Notes under the pieces: model-generated | The model's input: the letters and a program-made list of their open reading frames with translations, nothing else | Databases searched by the model: none | What the model was told of the DNA's origin: nothing | NCBI RefSeq assembly: GCF_003096555.1 | Contig: NZ_QEKM01000001.1 | Coordinates: forward strand, 1,984,001 to 2,048,000 | Source: Simplicispira sp. 125 | GTDB lineage: Bacteria > Pseudomonadota > Gammaproteobacteria > Burkholderiales > Burkholderiaceae_C | Length of the DNA stretch: 64,000 bases | Direction of reading: 5' to 3' | In this document: positions 37,570-46,217 of the stretch, one piece after another | Position numbering within the stretch: position 1 is the first letter of the stretch | Layout of the letters: each line of letters starts with the position of its first letter | Made by a program: the position numbers and the translations under genes

Positions 37570-38541
37570 TCATTCGCCTTCTTCCGCGCCCGCGGGCCCG
37601 GCACCATCGATCTTGAGCCCCTTGGGCAATGGGAACTTGATGGTTTCTTCAATGCCGCTGAGCTTGCGCACCGACACTGCACCCAGCGCCTTGATGCGCT
37701 CGATCACTTGCTTGACCAGCACCTCGGGGGCCGATGCGCCAGCCGTCAGGCCCACGCGGGCGATGCCGTCAAACCACTCGGGGCGCAGTTCGTCTGCGTT
37801 GTCGACCATGTAGCTGGTGGTATCCATGCGCTGCGCCAGTTCGCGCAGGCGGTTGCTGTTGGAGCTGGTGGGGCTGCCCACCACAATGACCAGGTCGACC
37901 TGCGGACTCATGAGCTTGACGGCGTCCTGGCGGTTCTGCGTGGCATAGCAGATGTCCTGCTGCTTGGGCTCGCGCACCGTGGGAAAGCGCGCGCGCACGG
38001 CAGCGGTGATTTCGGCAGCGTCGTCCACGCTCAGCGTGGTTTGCGTGACCACGGCAAGTTTTTCCGTCTGTGCGGGCTGCACACGCGCCACGTCCTGCAC
38101 GTCTTCCACCAGGTGGATGCCGCCGTCGAGCTGGCCCAGCGTGCCCTCGACCTCGGGGTGGCCCTTGTGGCCGATCATGATGAATTCGTAGCCCTCTTGT
38201 GCCAGCTTGGCCACCTCGACATGCACCTTGGTCACCAGCGGGCAGGTGGCGTCAAAGATGTGAAAGCCGCGCGCCTTGGCCTCTTCTTGCACGGCCTTGC
38301 TCACACCATGGGCGCTGAAGATCAACGTGGCGCCGGGCGGCACGTCCGACAGCTCCTCGATAAAGATCGCGCCCTTGGCCTTGAGGTCGTTGACCACATA
38401 GGTGTTGTGCACGATCTCGTGGCGCACGTAGATGGGCGCGCCAAACTTGGTCAGTGCCCGCTCTACGATTTCAATGGCCCGGTCCACCCCCGCGCAAAAA
38501 CCGCGCGGTTCGGCCAGCAAAATTTCCTGGGGAGTATTCAT
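37570..38541 (-). CDS. ispH: 4-hydroxy-3-methylbut-2-enyl diphosphate reductase
   Basis: The last enzyme of the MEP isoprenoid pathway, an iron-sulfur reductase. It has 323 residues from the ATG at 38541. The three cluster cysteines lie in [26 protein letters not shown] and [14 protein letters not shown]. The active-site segments [13 protein letters not shown] and [14 protein letters not shown] are present. It lies downstream of the FKBP-type gene on the same strand, a common betaproteobacterial pair. Confidence 0.96.
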   Translation of the reverse strand: MNTPQEILLAEPRGFCAGVDRAIEIVERALTKFGAPIYVRHEIVHNTYVVNDLKAKGAIFIEELSDVPPGATLIFSAHGVSKAVQEEAKARGFHIFDATCPLVTKVHVEVAKLAQEGYEFIMIGHKGHPEVEGTLGQLDGGIHLVEDVQDVARVQPAQTEKLAVVTQTTLSVDDAAEITAAVRARFPTVREPKQQDICYATQNRQDAVKLMSPQVDLVIVVGSPTSSNSNRLRELAQRMDTTSYMVDNADELRPEWFDGIARVGLTAGASAPEVLVKQVIERIKALGAVSVRKLSGIEETIKFPLPKGLKIDGAGPAGAEEGE

Positions 38542-38610
38542 TTCAGTATCCCATTGCACTTCGCACCGACCCAAACTTGTGAAACCGGCAGGGTCCATGC
38601 CAGCGACTGC

Positions 38611-38711
38611 CGCGCAAGGGCCGCCCCGCCGCGCTGGCGGCACCCCCCATTCCCGCGCGAAAGCAGCGAGAGAAGGAGGAAGCGGCGCAGCCGCACGGGG
38701 GGATGCTTCAC
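38611..38711. repeat. GC-rich intergenic repeat B, copy 2
   Basis: Matches 4080-4190 through GCAAGGGCCGCCCCGCCGC, GGCACCCCCCATTCCCGC and GAAGGAGGAAGCGGC-type sequence. It ends at the stop codon of the FKBP gene, as copy 1 ends at the DUF3422 stop. Confidence 0.75.
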
Positions 38712-39160
38712 AAAACGCCGATCACGTGCACTTCAAAAGTCACAGGCTGCCCGGCCAGGGGGTGGTTGAAATCGATCAGCAGGGCCTGCGCACTGTCGGC
38801 ATTGCCCACCTGCACCACCACCCCGGCGTAGGTGCCCATGCCGTCGGGCGTGGCAAATTCCACCACCTCGCCCACGTGGTACTGCTCATCGGGGTCGCCC
38901 ATTTCGTCGAGCAGCTTGCGCCCCACCCACTGCTGCATGTCAGGGTTGCGCTCGCCAAAAGCCTCGCCCTGGGCCAGCTCGAACGTGGCGCGTGCGCCCT
39001 CGGCCAAGCCCATCAGGCGCTGCTCCATGGCGGGCGAGAGCTCGCTGTTGCCCAGCGTGAGCGTGGCCGGCTTGTCGGCAAAGGTGTTGATGACGTCGCC
39101 GGCGGGACCCGCCAGACGGTAATGCAGGGTCAGGAAAGAACCCGGTTGAACTGTTGCCAT
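38708..39160 (-). CDS. FKBP-type peptidyl-prolyl isomerase (SlpA-like)
   Basis: A 150-residue small FKBP of the SlyD/SlpA group, with no signal peptide and so cytoplasmic. It has an N-terminal FKBP half ([12 protein letters not shown]), the insert-in-flap domain ([18 protein letters not shown]), and a C-terminal strand pair ([17 protein letters not shown]) that closes the fold. It catalyses proline isomerisation and acts as a chaperone. It is transcribed toward ispH, with the GC-rich repeat between them. Confidence 0.88.
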   Translation of the reverse strand: MATVQPGSFLTLHYRLAGPAGDVINTFADKPATLTLGNSELSPAMEQRLMGLAEGARATFELAQGEAFGERNPDMQQWVGRKLLDEMGDPDEQYHVGEVVEFATPDGMGTYAGVVVQVGNADSAQALLIDFNHPLAGQPVTFEVHVIGVL

Positions 39161-39217
39161 GAGTGCCTCGATAAACTGGCAGCATTTTACGGTTGCCCCC
39201 ACACCGACCCCTCCGCC

Positions 39218-39931
39218 ATGCCCCTGAAAGACCTTCCCCTCGACGCGCAGCCCCGCGAAAAGCTCCTGGCACGCGGCCCCGCCGCGCTGTCGGACGCCGA
39301 GCTGCTGGCCCTGCTGCTGCGCACCGGCATCGCGGGCAAGGGCGTGCTGCAGATGGCGCAGGAACTGCTGGACCCACCCGGCACCTGCCCCGCCACCGGG
39401 CGCACCACCGGCGGGTTTGGCGGCATCGCCGGGCTCTTGCATACCAGCCTGGCCGACCTCGCCCGCATCAAGGGCCTGGGCCCGGCCAAGCGCGCCGAAC
39501 TGGTGGCCGTACTGGAACTGGCGCGCCGCGCCCTGGCCCAGCAGCTGCGCGAGCGCGAAGCCTTTGACTCGCCCGACGCCGTCAAGCACTACCTGCAGCT
39601 GCACCTGGCGCACAAGGGGCACGAGGTATTCGCCGTGCTGTTTCTGGACAGCCAGCACCGCCTGCTGGCCCTGGAAGAGTTGTTCCGGGGCACCCTCACG
39701 CAGACCAGCGTGTACCCGCGCGAGGTGGTTCTGCGCGCCCTGCACCACCAGGCCGCCGCCGTGGTGCTGGCACACAACCACCCCAGTGGCAGCGTGCAGC
39801 CCAGCCGCGCCGACGAGGCACTGACGCAAACCCTGAAAAGCACACTGGCGCTGGTGGATGTGCGCGTGCTCGACCACGTCATCGTGGCCCCGGGACAGGC
39901 GCTTTCCATGGCCGAGAAAGGGCTGGTGTGA
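39218..39931 (+). CDS. radC: RadC family DNA repair protein (JAMM domain)
   Basis: A 237-residue protein with an N-terminal helix-hairpin-helix-like part ([20 protein letters not shown]) and a C-terminal JAB1/MPN+ metal site ([18 protein letters not shown]), the signature of RadC. Its physiological role is debated: it may act in DNA metabolism, but a repair function is not certain. The stop overlaps the GTG start of the Smr-domain gene, so the two are coupled. Confidence 0.92.
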   Translation: MPLKDLPLDAQPREKLLARGPAALSDAELLALLLRTGIAGKGVLQMAQELLDPPGTCPATGRTTGGFGGIAGLLHTSLADLARIKGLGPAKRAELVAVLELARRALAQQLREREAFDSPDAVKHYLQLHLAHKGHEVFAVLFLDSQHRLLALEELFRGTLTQTSVYPREVVLRALHHQAAAVVLAHNHPSGSVQPSRADEALTQTLKSTLALVDVRVLDHVIVAPGQALSMAEKGLV

Positions 39932-40863
39932 CGCCGCCACAGCCACCGCACACAGCGTCGGGGGCACTGGCCGCCGCGCTGCTGCGCGCGGCCGCCCAAC
40001 AACCGGCGTACGCCGGCACCACCCCAGCGACACCTCTGCCACCGCCGCCAGTGGCTCCAGAAACACCCCGGGCGCTGCGGCGCGCCGCCGCTGCCACGCG
40101 CTACGCTGCGCAGCAGACGCGCCGCACACTGGGGCCACGCACAACACCACCACCAAGCCCCCCTTCGCCCGCCAAAATCCGGCGCAGCGCACCCGCTGCA
40201 CGGCGCGCCAGCCTGCGCCTGGACGATTGGCAAGACCTGGCCAGCGTGGCACAACACTTGCGCCGGGAGCAAGAGCGTGCTGCCGCACAGGCCAAGGCAG
40301 AGCGCGAAGCTGCAGCCCGGCTGCAGGCCGAGCGCCAACTGTTCAGCCGCAGCGTGGGCGCCGTCACGCCGCTGCGCCACCCCAACCTCGCCGCCATGGC
40401 ACTTGAACCCACGCCGCCGCTGCCAGTGCAGCACTGGCTGGACGAAGAACAGGTGCTGCAAGAGTCGATCAGCGACGACTTTGATGTCAGTACCCTGCTC
40501 GACACCGACGACCAGCTCAGTTTTCGCCGCCCCGGCATCGGGGTGGAAGTCACGCAGCGCCTGCGCGCCGGGCACTGGAGCATTCAACGCCAGCTCGACC
40601 TGCACGGCCTGCGCACCGACGAGGCGCGCGAGGCGCTGGGCCAGTTCATCCGTTATGCCCACAAGAGCGGCCTGCGCTGCGTGCGCGTGGTGCATGGCAA
40701 GGGATTGGGCTCGCCGGGTCGCACGCCTGTGCTCAAAGGCCGGGTACAGCGCTGGCTGGTGCAAAAACGCGAGGTGCTGGCCTTTGTGCAGGCGCGCCCG
40801 GCCGAGGGCGGCGCCGGTGCGCTGGTGGTGCTGCTGGTGCCTGCAGGGCCGCACCGCGCTTGA
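39928..40863 (+). CDS. Smr domain endonuclease-like protein
   Basis: A 311-residue protein starting at the GTG that overlaps the radC stop. The first ~200 residues are Pro/Ala/Arg-rich and partly disordered or helical. The C-terminal Smr (MutS2/SmrA-like) domain begins near residue 217 with [15 protein letters not shown] and continues [14 protein letters not shown], the HGxG active region. Smr domains nick DNA or cleave RNA. The coupling with radC suggests a role in nucleic-acid processing. Confidence 0.88.
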   Translation: MTPPQPPHTASGALAAALLRAAAQQPAYAGTTPATPLPPPPVAPETPRALRRAAAATRYAAQQTRRTLGPRTTPPPSPPSPAKIRRSAPAARRASLRLDDWQDLASVAQHLRREQERAAAQAKAEREAAARLQAERQLFSRSVGAVTPLRHPNLAAMALEPTPPLPVQHWLDEEQVLQESISDDFDVSTLLDTDDQLSFRRPGIGVEVTQRLRAGHWSIQRQLDLHGLRTDEAREALGQFIRYAHKSGLRCVRVVHGKGLGSPGRTPVLKGRVQRWLVQKREVLAFVQARPAEGGAGALVVLLVPAGPHRA

Positions 40864-40912
40864 CGCGCAACCCCACCCGCGCCCCATCCCTCCGATGAAA
40901 TCTGCGTCTCCT

Positions 40913-40972
40913 GGATTTATAGCCAAATAGGCATCCAACGCCCGCCAGCAAAGCGCTTACAGCTATTCATTT
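40913..40972. repeat. Dispersed palindromic repeat, copy 8 (diverged)
   Basis: A diverged copy with GGCATCCAACGCCCGCCAGC and AAAGCGCTTACAGCTATTC. It lies between the Smr gene and the small hypothetical gene. Confidence 0.5.
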
Positions 40973-41021
40973 TGGTGAACGGTAACTTCTCCATACCGTG
41001 CAGCCGTGGCAGGCAACGGCC

Positions 41022-41360
41022 TTATAAACGCAGAGAGCGCTGCGCCAGATGCTCCATTTGCGCGGTGGCATGCATCGTCAAACGGTGCTCCACACCAGGC
41101 CGCGGAAAGATGGACGCGGCAATGTCGCGCACCAGCTCCAGCTGCTCGTCGGGTGCACGGGCCAGCAGGGCGACCACCAGGTTTTCCAGTGCAATCACCC
41201 GAATCTGCAACTGCACCAGCTCTGCGTTACTGAGTGGAGGCACGCCGCCGCTTGTGCCCCCGGCGTCGCCATCCCCACCCGGGCGCTCGCTCTCCCATGG
41301 CGACGGCGCCTCTGGTCGGTGCCGTGCGTTTTCCAGGTTTTTCGATGCAGGATGTGGCAT
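41022..41360 (-). CDS. Small hypothetical protein
   Basis: A 112-residue protein of unknown family. From the Met at 41360 it has a Pro/Gly/Ser-rich start and a helical C-terminal half with alternating hydrophobic residues (LSNAELVQLQIRVIALENLV, then ALLARAPDEQLELVRDIAAS). This suggests a short coiled coil or a helical bundle. A longer start at 41459 is possible but its N-terminus looks random. It is convergent with the Smr gene and divergent from the CBS-sdh set. Confidence 0.55.
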   Translation of the reverse strand: MPHPASKNLENARHRPEAPSPWESERPGGDGDAGGTSGGVPPLSNAELVQLQIRVIALENLVVALLARAPDEQLELVRDIAASIFPRPGVEHRLTMHATAQMEHLAQRSLRL

Positions 41361-41578
41361 AGGCTTGCTTTCAAAAATGACAGGGCAAACAGGGACAGTG
41401 TTCCGCTCTTTCAGATACTTTCCAAGCGCCATTGAATACCCACAACCGCATTGCTGCATTTGACAAGGACGCGGCCAATGCCTACGTTGAGGGGCCTTTG
41501 CGTGCGGAACAATGAGCGGCGGCCTACCAAATCGCGGGTCGCACCGTCCGAAAGCAGGGCAGACTGGAGATTCATCCG

Positions 41579-42031
41579 ATGCACACCTTGCGGGTCACCC
41601 ATCTCAATGCCGTCATGCATTCACGGCTTGCCACGGTCACGCTGCAGACACCGCTGCTGCAAGCAGCGCAGCGGCTATCGGAGACGCACATCGGCCTGGT
41701 GGTGGTGTGCCACCCGGATGGTGCGATGGCAGGGGTCATCAGCAAAAGCGACATCGTGCGGCAGATCGGCCATTGCATGGGCAGCGCCTGCCACACGCTG
41801 GCCAGCGCACTCATGACGACGGATGTCATTTGCTGCGAGCCCACCGCATTGTTGTCGGACGTGCTCACCATGATGCAGGAGCACGGCCTGGTTCATGTGC
41901 CGGTGCTCGACCCCCACAAACGCCCATTGGGCGTTGTCAACGCACGCGACGCCCTGCGCGCCCTGGTGGCCGAGGGGGAATATGAACAGTCGCTGCTGTT
42001 CGATTACGTGATGGGCGTGGGCTACCACTAA
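41579..42031 (+). CDS. CBS-domain protein upstream of sdhCDB
   Basis: A 150-residue two-CBS protein with little else. The repeats are residues ~8-60 (VTHLNAVMHSRLATVTLQTP, VVVCHPDGAMAGVISKSDIV) and ~77-130 (ALMTTDVICCEPTALLSDVL, VPVLDPHKRPLGVVNARDAL). The ATG at 41579 has CTGGAG about 6 nt upstream. It lies 39 bp before sdhC in the same direction, so it could be co-transcribed and sense adenylates for the following genes. That link is an inference. Confidence 0.82.
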   Translation: MHTLRVTHLNAVMHSRLATVTLQTPLLQAAQRLSETHIGLVVVCHPDGAMAGVISKSDIVRQIGHCMGSACHTLASALMTTDVICCEPTALLSDVLTMMQEHGLVHVPVLDPHKRPLGVVNARDALRALVAEGEYEQSLLFDYVMGVGYH

Positions 42032-42070
42032 CCCACGCCCTTCTGACCTTTTGACAGGATGGGATTGATC

Positions 42071-42463
42071 ATGGAAAAACCGCACGCACGCCCTCTGCCA
42101 CGACCCCTGTTTCTGAATCTGCTGCAGATCCAGATGCCGGTCGGCGCCATCACCTCCATCCTGCACCGCCTGTCCGGCGTTGTGCTGGCAGCGGGGGTGC
42201 CGCTGGGCATGTTTCTGCTGTGGCGATCGCTCGGCGGTGAAGAGGGCTTTGCGCAGGTGATGGGGCTGCTGCACCACCGCGCCTTCCAGGCGGTGGTGGC
42301 CGTGCTGGTGTGGGCCTTGGCCCACCATGTGCTGGCCGGGGTGCGCCACATGCTGACCGACATCAACATCGGTTCGACCTTGCACAAGGCGCGGCGCAGC
42401 GCCTGGGCCGTGAACCTGACCGCCGCAGCGCTGGCTTTGCTGGCGCTGGGGGTTTTGCCATGA
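42071..42463 (+). CDS. sdhC: Succinate dehydrogenase cytochrome b subunit SdhC
   Basis: A 130-residue membrane subunit of complex II. It has three membrane helices, with LHRLSGVVLAAG after the first turn and AHHVLAGVRHMLTD containing the likely haem-ligand His, both typical of SdhC. I start it at the ATG at 42071, which has a GGGA site 6 nt upstream. The ATG at 42059 lacks one. It overlaps sdhD by 4 bp (ATGA). Confidence 0.9.
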   Translation: MEKPHARPLPRPLFLNLLQIQMPVGAITSILHRLSGVVLAAGVPLGMFLLWRSLGGEEGFAQVMGLLHHRAFQAVVAVLVWALAHHVLAGVRHMLTDINIGSTLHKARRSAWAVNLTAAALALLALGVLP

Positions 42464-42807
42464 CGCCCCACCACACGGGCCCCACCGGTCTGCCGGCCTG
42501 GCTGGTGCAACGCACCAGTGCGGTGTACATGCTGCTGTTTTTGGTGGCTCTGCTGGCGTTCTTCGGGTGGCACCCGCTGCACTCTTATGCCGAATGGAAG
42601 CGCTGGGTGGGCCACCCTGCCATCTCGCTGGCGCTGGCGCTGTTTTTTGCCGCGCTGCTGGCGCACATGTGGGTAGGGCTGCGCGACGTGCTGCTGGACT
42701 ATGCGCGCCCCGCGGGCTTGCGCCGGGCATTGTTGGTGCTGGTGGCGCTGGGCTTGTGCGCCGGCGCGGCAAGCATGGCCTGGCTGCTGGCACTGCAGCA
42801 TGTTTGA
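42460..42807 (+). CDS. sdhD: Succinate dehydrogenase membrane anchor SdhD
   Basis: A 115-residue three-helix anchor. It has LVQRTSAVYMLLFLVALLAF in helix 1 and AALLAHMWVGLRDVLLDYA containing the conserved His and Asp of the haem/quinone site region. It is translationally coupled to sdhC. In normal operons sdhA follows, but here the next gene is sdhB, 33 bp on. Confidence 0.9.
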   Translation: MTPHHTGPTGLPAWLVQRTSAVYMLLFLVALLAFFGWHPLHSYAEWKRWVGHPAISLALALFFAALLAHMWVGLRDVLLDYARPAGLRRALLVLVALGLCAGAASMAWLLALQHV

Positions 42808-42840
42808 GCAACGTGGCCACCAACATGGCCGGAGGCTGTC

Positions 42841-43578
42841 ATGAAATTTTCCATCTCACGCTACAACCCTGACAAGGACGAAAAACCGTACCTGCAGGAC
42901 TATGCAATGGACATCCTGCCCAGCGACCGGATGCTGCTCGATGTGCTGCTGCGCATCAAAGAGCAAGACCCCACCCTGTCGATGCGCAAATCCTGCCGCG
43001 AAGGCGTGTGCGGATCGGACGCCATGAACATCAACGGCCGCAACGGCCTGGCCTGCATCACCCGGGTGCGTGACCTGAAAGAACCGGTGGTGCTGCGGCC
43101 CTTGCCGAGTTTTCCGATCGTGCGCGACCTGATCGTGGACATGACCCACTTCTTCAAACAGTACCACTCCATCAAGCCTTACCTCGTCAACGACCAGCCG
43201 CCCCCTGAAAAAGAGCGCCTGCAGTCGCCCGCAGATCGGGAAAAACTCAACGGCGCGTATGAGTGCATTTTGTGCGCCTGCTGCAGCAGCCAATGCCCTT
43301 CGTTCTGGTGGAACCCGGACAAGTTCGTCGGGCCTGCGGGTCTGATACAGGCCTACCGCTTCATCTTCGACAGCCGCGACACCACAACCAAAGATCGGCT
43401 GGACGACCTGAACGATGCCTACCGTCTGTTTCGCTGCCGCACCATCATGAACTGCTCCGAGGTCTGCCCCAAAGGACTGGAACCGTCGCACGCCATTGAG
43501 ATGATCCGGTTAAAGATGATCAAAGACACCGGAGACAGCGGCGCGCTGCCTACGCATCCGGTGCGCCCCGCCACCTGA
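42841..43578 (+). CDS. sdhB: Succinate dehydrogenase iron-sulfur subunit SdhB
   Basis: A 245-residue electron-transfer subunit. The [2Fe-2S] ligands lie in SCREGVCGSDAMNINGRNGL followed by a Cys. The [4Fe-4S] and [3Fe-4S] ligands lie in CILCACCSSQCPSFWWN and CRTIMNCSEVCPKGL. All key residues are present, so the subunit looks functional. A GGAGG site sits just before the start. With sdhA absent from this cluster, the flavoprotein must come from elsewhere in the genome, or this is a second, incomplete copy. Confidence 0.95.
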   Translation: MKFSISRYNPDKDEKPYLQDYAMDILPSDRMLLDVLLRIKEQDPTLSMRKSCREGVCGSDAMNINGRNGLACITRVRDLKEPVVLRPLPSFPIVRDLIVDMTHFFKQYHSIKPYLVNDQPPPEKERLQSPADREKLNGAYECILCACCSSQCPSFWWNPDKFVGPAGLIQAYRFIFDSRDTTTKDRLDDLNDAYRLFRCRTIMNCSEVCPKGLEPSHAIEMIRLKMIKDTGDSGALPTHPVRPAT

Positions 43579-43767
43579 CGGTCTCCGTCTGCGGTTCCTG
43601 GATGGATTCATCGGGCATGCAATCGGAGGTCGACCGAAGCATCGCACTGGCGCATGGCTGAAAGTTGCCTGCGGTGAAACGAATACCGATCCCCCCTCTG
43701 GTGCCCGTCACAAACAACAGACCTGCTGGCGCAGAGCGTCTCTTTCATGAGACCGGAGCAGGCTGGG

Positions 43768-44886
43768 TCACAGACGCGCAAAAGGATCCACCAATGAAGC
43801 CAGCGAAGGCTGACCCGCCTGAATCTCAGCGCCAGACGATGGATGCGCGCGCTCGGGCGGCTCATTCACCGGGGTCAGCGGCAGTGGCGCCATGCGCCGA
43901 CCATAGACGCGCTGCACACGGTCTTCGAGGCTGGGGTGGGAATCGAGCCGGCCGGCAAGGCGCGCGGCCATGCCTTCACTCCAGCGCCCGGTGGTTTCCA
44001 CGTCTACGAGCAGCATGTGCTGCACGCTGGGGTGCGCCAGGGCATTGCGGCGCGGCTCTTGCTGTCCCGCACGCTGGACTGCCTGGCGCTGGCCCAGCAC
44101 CTTGCGCAGCACACCGCCCAGGCCGTCCTTGCTGCGCGTCCACTGCACGGCGCGGGCGTCGGCCAGGTATTCGCGCTGACGCGACACCGCCGCCTTGAGG
44201 ATCTGGCCCGTCAGCCAGCCGGCGAGGCCCGCCAGCATGATGGCCGAGCCAAACCACCAGGCCAGGCCACCGCGCTCGCGCATCTCCTCGCCAAAGTTGT
44301 AGACCAGCTCCAGCCCGAACACCATGCCGGCCAAGCGCATCTTCAGGCGCGTGTCGCCCTCATGCAGGTGGGAAAGCTCGTGCGCCACCATGCCCTGCAG
44401 TTCCTCGCGGGTAAGGTGGTCGAGCGCGCCCTGGGTGACGGCGACCACCGCATCGGCTTCATCCCAACCGGCGGCAAAGGCGTTGATGGCGTCGGTGTGG
44501 GGCAGCACCATGACCTGGGGGCGCGGCATGTGGGCGGCAATGCACAGCTCATCGACCACATTGGCCAGACGCTGCTCGGCATGGGTGACCGAGGGGCGCA
44601 GCTCGCGCGCCCCCACGCGCTGCGCCAGTTTCACGCCACCGGCGCGCAGGTTGGACGTCTCGACCCACCAGCCGCCCAGCACCAGCATGAAAGACACGCC
44701 CACATTGGCCGCCAAAAAACCCGCCGGAAAAGGCAGGTGCACGGGCAGCAGGGCCGACATGACCCACCAGGCCAGCACCAGCGCGCCATGCACCGCCAGC
44801 ACCAGCACAGCCACGGCCAGCGCGAAGGCCAGCAGCAGGCGGCGTGTTTCGCTGCGGGCGCTGTGCTGTTGGTCCCAGAACTTCAT
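43768..44886 (-). CDS. M48 family membrane metalloprotease (HtpX-like)
   Basis: A 372-residue membrane zinc protease. Two membrane helices sit at about 18-40 and 55-77, the HEXXH motif is VAHELSHLHEGDTRLK (His169, Glu170, His173), the third ligand is probably Glu239 in SRQREYLADARAVQ, and a further hydrophobic pair sits at about 205-235. Unlike the first M48 protein of this window it is membrane-bound. It lies 133 bp from lemA on the same strand, a common pairing of LemA with an HtpX-type protease. Confidence 0.9.
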   Translation of the reverse strand: MKFWDQQHSARSETRRLLLAFALAVAVLVLAVHGALVLAWWVMSALLPVHLPFPAGFLAANVGVSFMLVLGGWWVETSNLRAGGVKLAQRVGARELRPSVTHAEQRLANVVDELCIAAHMPRPQVMVLPHTDAINAFAAGWDEADAVVAVTQGALDHLTREELQGMVAHELSHLHEGDTRLKMRLAGMVFGLELVYNFGEEMRERGGLAWWFGSAIMLAGLAGWLTGQILKAAVSRQREYLADARAVQWTRSKDGLGGVLRKVLGQRQAVQRAGQQEPRRNALAHPSVQHMLLVDVETTGRWSEGMAARLAGRLDSHPSLEDRVQRVYGRRMAPLPLTPVNEPPERAHPSSGAEIQAGQPSLASLVDPFARL

Positions 44887-44919
44887 GGACGGGATGGATG
44901 CTGGGAGGCAAGGTCGTTC

Positions 44920-45020
44920 ATTTCGCTTCCAAATTATTCGTGTCTAGGCGCAAAGCCGCAGGCAGTGCTGCAGCACGACAAGGCCAAGCAACAACGACAC
45001 GGGTGATTTGGAAATGAAAT
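44920..45020. repeat. Palindromic intergenic element between lemA and the M48 gene
   Basis: A 101-bp hairpin-forming sequence. Arms at 44920-44944 and 44996-45020 are imperfect inverted repeats of 25 bp sharing TTCCAAAT and CGTGTC. The loop contains a GTGCTGCAGCAC palindrome. It ends exactly at the lemA stop. It has the look of a REP/MITE-type element. Confidence 0.6.
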
Positions 45021-45613
45021 CAGAACTTCACCTGGGGGGCGCTGCGCTCTTCCTCGCTGCGGGTGGATTCGAGCATGGAAGCGGGCGCAAAACCCGCCAG
45101 CCGCGCAACAATGAGCGCGGGGAACTGCTGGGCGGCGTTGTTGAAGTCCAGCACCTGGTCGTTGAACGCCTGGCGGGCGAAACCCACGCGGTTTTCGGTG
45201 CTGGCCAGCTCTTCGCTGAGTGACTGCATGGTGGCATCGGCCTTGAGATCCGGGTAGCGCTCGGACACCACCATCAGCCGCCCCAGGCTGGCGCCCAAGG
45301 CGTTTTCGGCCACGGCCAGCGCGCCCACCGCACCGGCGTTGGTGGGCGCCACGCGGGCTGCGGCGGCCGCGCCCTGCGCCTGGCCCCGGGCCTGGATGAC
45401 GGCTTCGAGCGTGGAGGCCTCGTGCTGCAGGTAACCGCGCGCCACTTCCACCAGGTTGGGAATCAGGTCGTAACGGCGCTTGAGCTGCACATCGATCTGG
45501 CCAAAGGCGTTGGCGATGCGGTTGCGCAATTCCACCAGCCGGTTGTAGGCCGAGACAGCCCACAGCGCCACAACGACCACCAGACCCAGCACGATCCACG
45601 CAGCGACAGACAT
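45020..45613 (-). CDS. LemA family protein
   Basis: A 197-residue membrane-anchored protein with one N-terminal helix (about 5-22), then the conserved NRLVELRNRIANAFGQIDVQ and LKRRYDLIPNLVEVARGYLQ blocks of LemA. The C-terminal ~60 residues are helical. The function of LemA is unclear: it is exported with the C-terminus outside and is often next to an M48 protease or a TPM-domain protein. It lies upstream of the M48 gene here. Confidence 0.9.
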   Translation of the reverse strand: MSVAAWIVLGLVVVVALWAVSAYNRLVELRNRIANAFGQIDVQLKRRYDLIPNLVEVARGYLQHEASTLEAVIQARGQAQGAAAAARVAPTNAGAVGALAVAENALGASLGRLMVVSERYPDLKADATMQSLSEELASTENRVGFARQAFNDQVLDFNNAAQQFPALIVARLAGFAPASMLESTRSEEERSAPQVKF

Positions 45614-45670
45614 GCTCCACCTCCTTGAATTTTTTGGTGCCCTATCTTAGAACCTGTTCGCTTCGGCAGA

Positions 45671-45736
45671 AAAATTTGATAGTTTTTTGCCTCTGGCGGC
45701 CTACCATCAAGCGCCAATAGCTACATTAACAATAGC
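45671..45736. repeat. Dispersed palindromic repeat, copy 9
   Basis: A copy with TTTGCCTCTGGCGGCCTACC and ATCAAGCGCCAATAGCTACA. It lies between the lemA start and the haemoglobin stop. Confidence 0.65.
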
Positions 45737-45753
45737 AATCAACCGCTTCGGCG

Positions 45754-46158
45754 TCAGAGGCCCTTGTTGCGCATCCAGTCAGCAGTCTTGAAAAAACTCT
45801 CGCGCAGGCGCTGGCGCAGGGCTTCGGGGGTGGCGCATTCACCCATGGCCTGGTCCATGCAGGCCACCCACTGGTCGCGCTCCTTCACGCCAATGGCAAA
45901 CGGTAGGTGCCTTGCACGCAGGCGCGGGTGGCCAAAGCGCTCCTGGTAGTGGTCGGGCCCGCCCAGCCAGCCGCACAGAAACCAGAACAGCTTGTCGCGC
46001 GCATCATCGAGCGTGCTGCCGTGGGTGGCGCGCAGTTCGGCGTAGCCGGGCTCCAGGTCCATCAGATCGTAGAAGCGATCGACCACGGCACGCACGGGGG
46101 CCTCGCCACCAATGCGCTCGAACGGTGTGGATTCAGAAACAACGTCTTCAGAATTCAT
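45754..46158 (-). CDS. Group II truncated haemoglobin
   Basis: A 134-residue globin of the truncated II (trHbO-like) group. The proximal-His region is ERFGHPRLRARHLPFAIG, with the conserved KLFWFLCGWLGGP helix and the ADWMRNKG C-terminus. Such globins bind oxygen or help detoxify NO and peroxide. The N-terminal TPFERIGGEAPVRAVVDRFY is the B-E helix start. It lies between two repeat copies and forms no obvious operon. Confidence 0.9.
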   Translation of the reverse strand: MNSEDVVSESTPFERIGGEAPVRAVVDRFYDLMDLEPGYAELRATHGSTLDDARDKLFWFLCGWLGGPDHYQERFGHPRLRARHLPFAIGVKERDQWVACMDQAMGECATPEALRQRLRESFFKTADWMRNKGL

Positions 46159-46215
46159 ATCAAAACAGGCTCTAGCCCAATACCATCAAGCGCCAGAAGC
46201 TATAAAAACAATACC
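46158..46215. repeat. Dispersed palindromic repeat, copy 10
   Basis: A copy with CAGGCTCTAGCCCAATACCA and TCAAGCGCCAGAAGCTATAA. It overlaps the haemoglobin start codon by one base and fills the gap to the FtsX-type gene. Confidence 0.7.
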
Positions 46216-46217
46216 AA

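Noticed and set aside
42808..42840. Remnant of sdhA between sdhD and sdhB
   Set aside because: The gap is only 33 bp, ends in a ribosome site for sdhB and has no flavoprotein-like coding.
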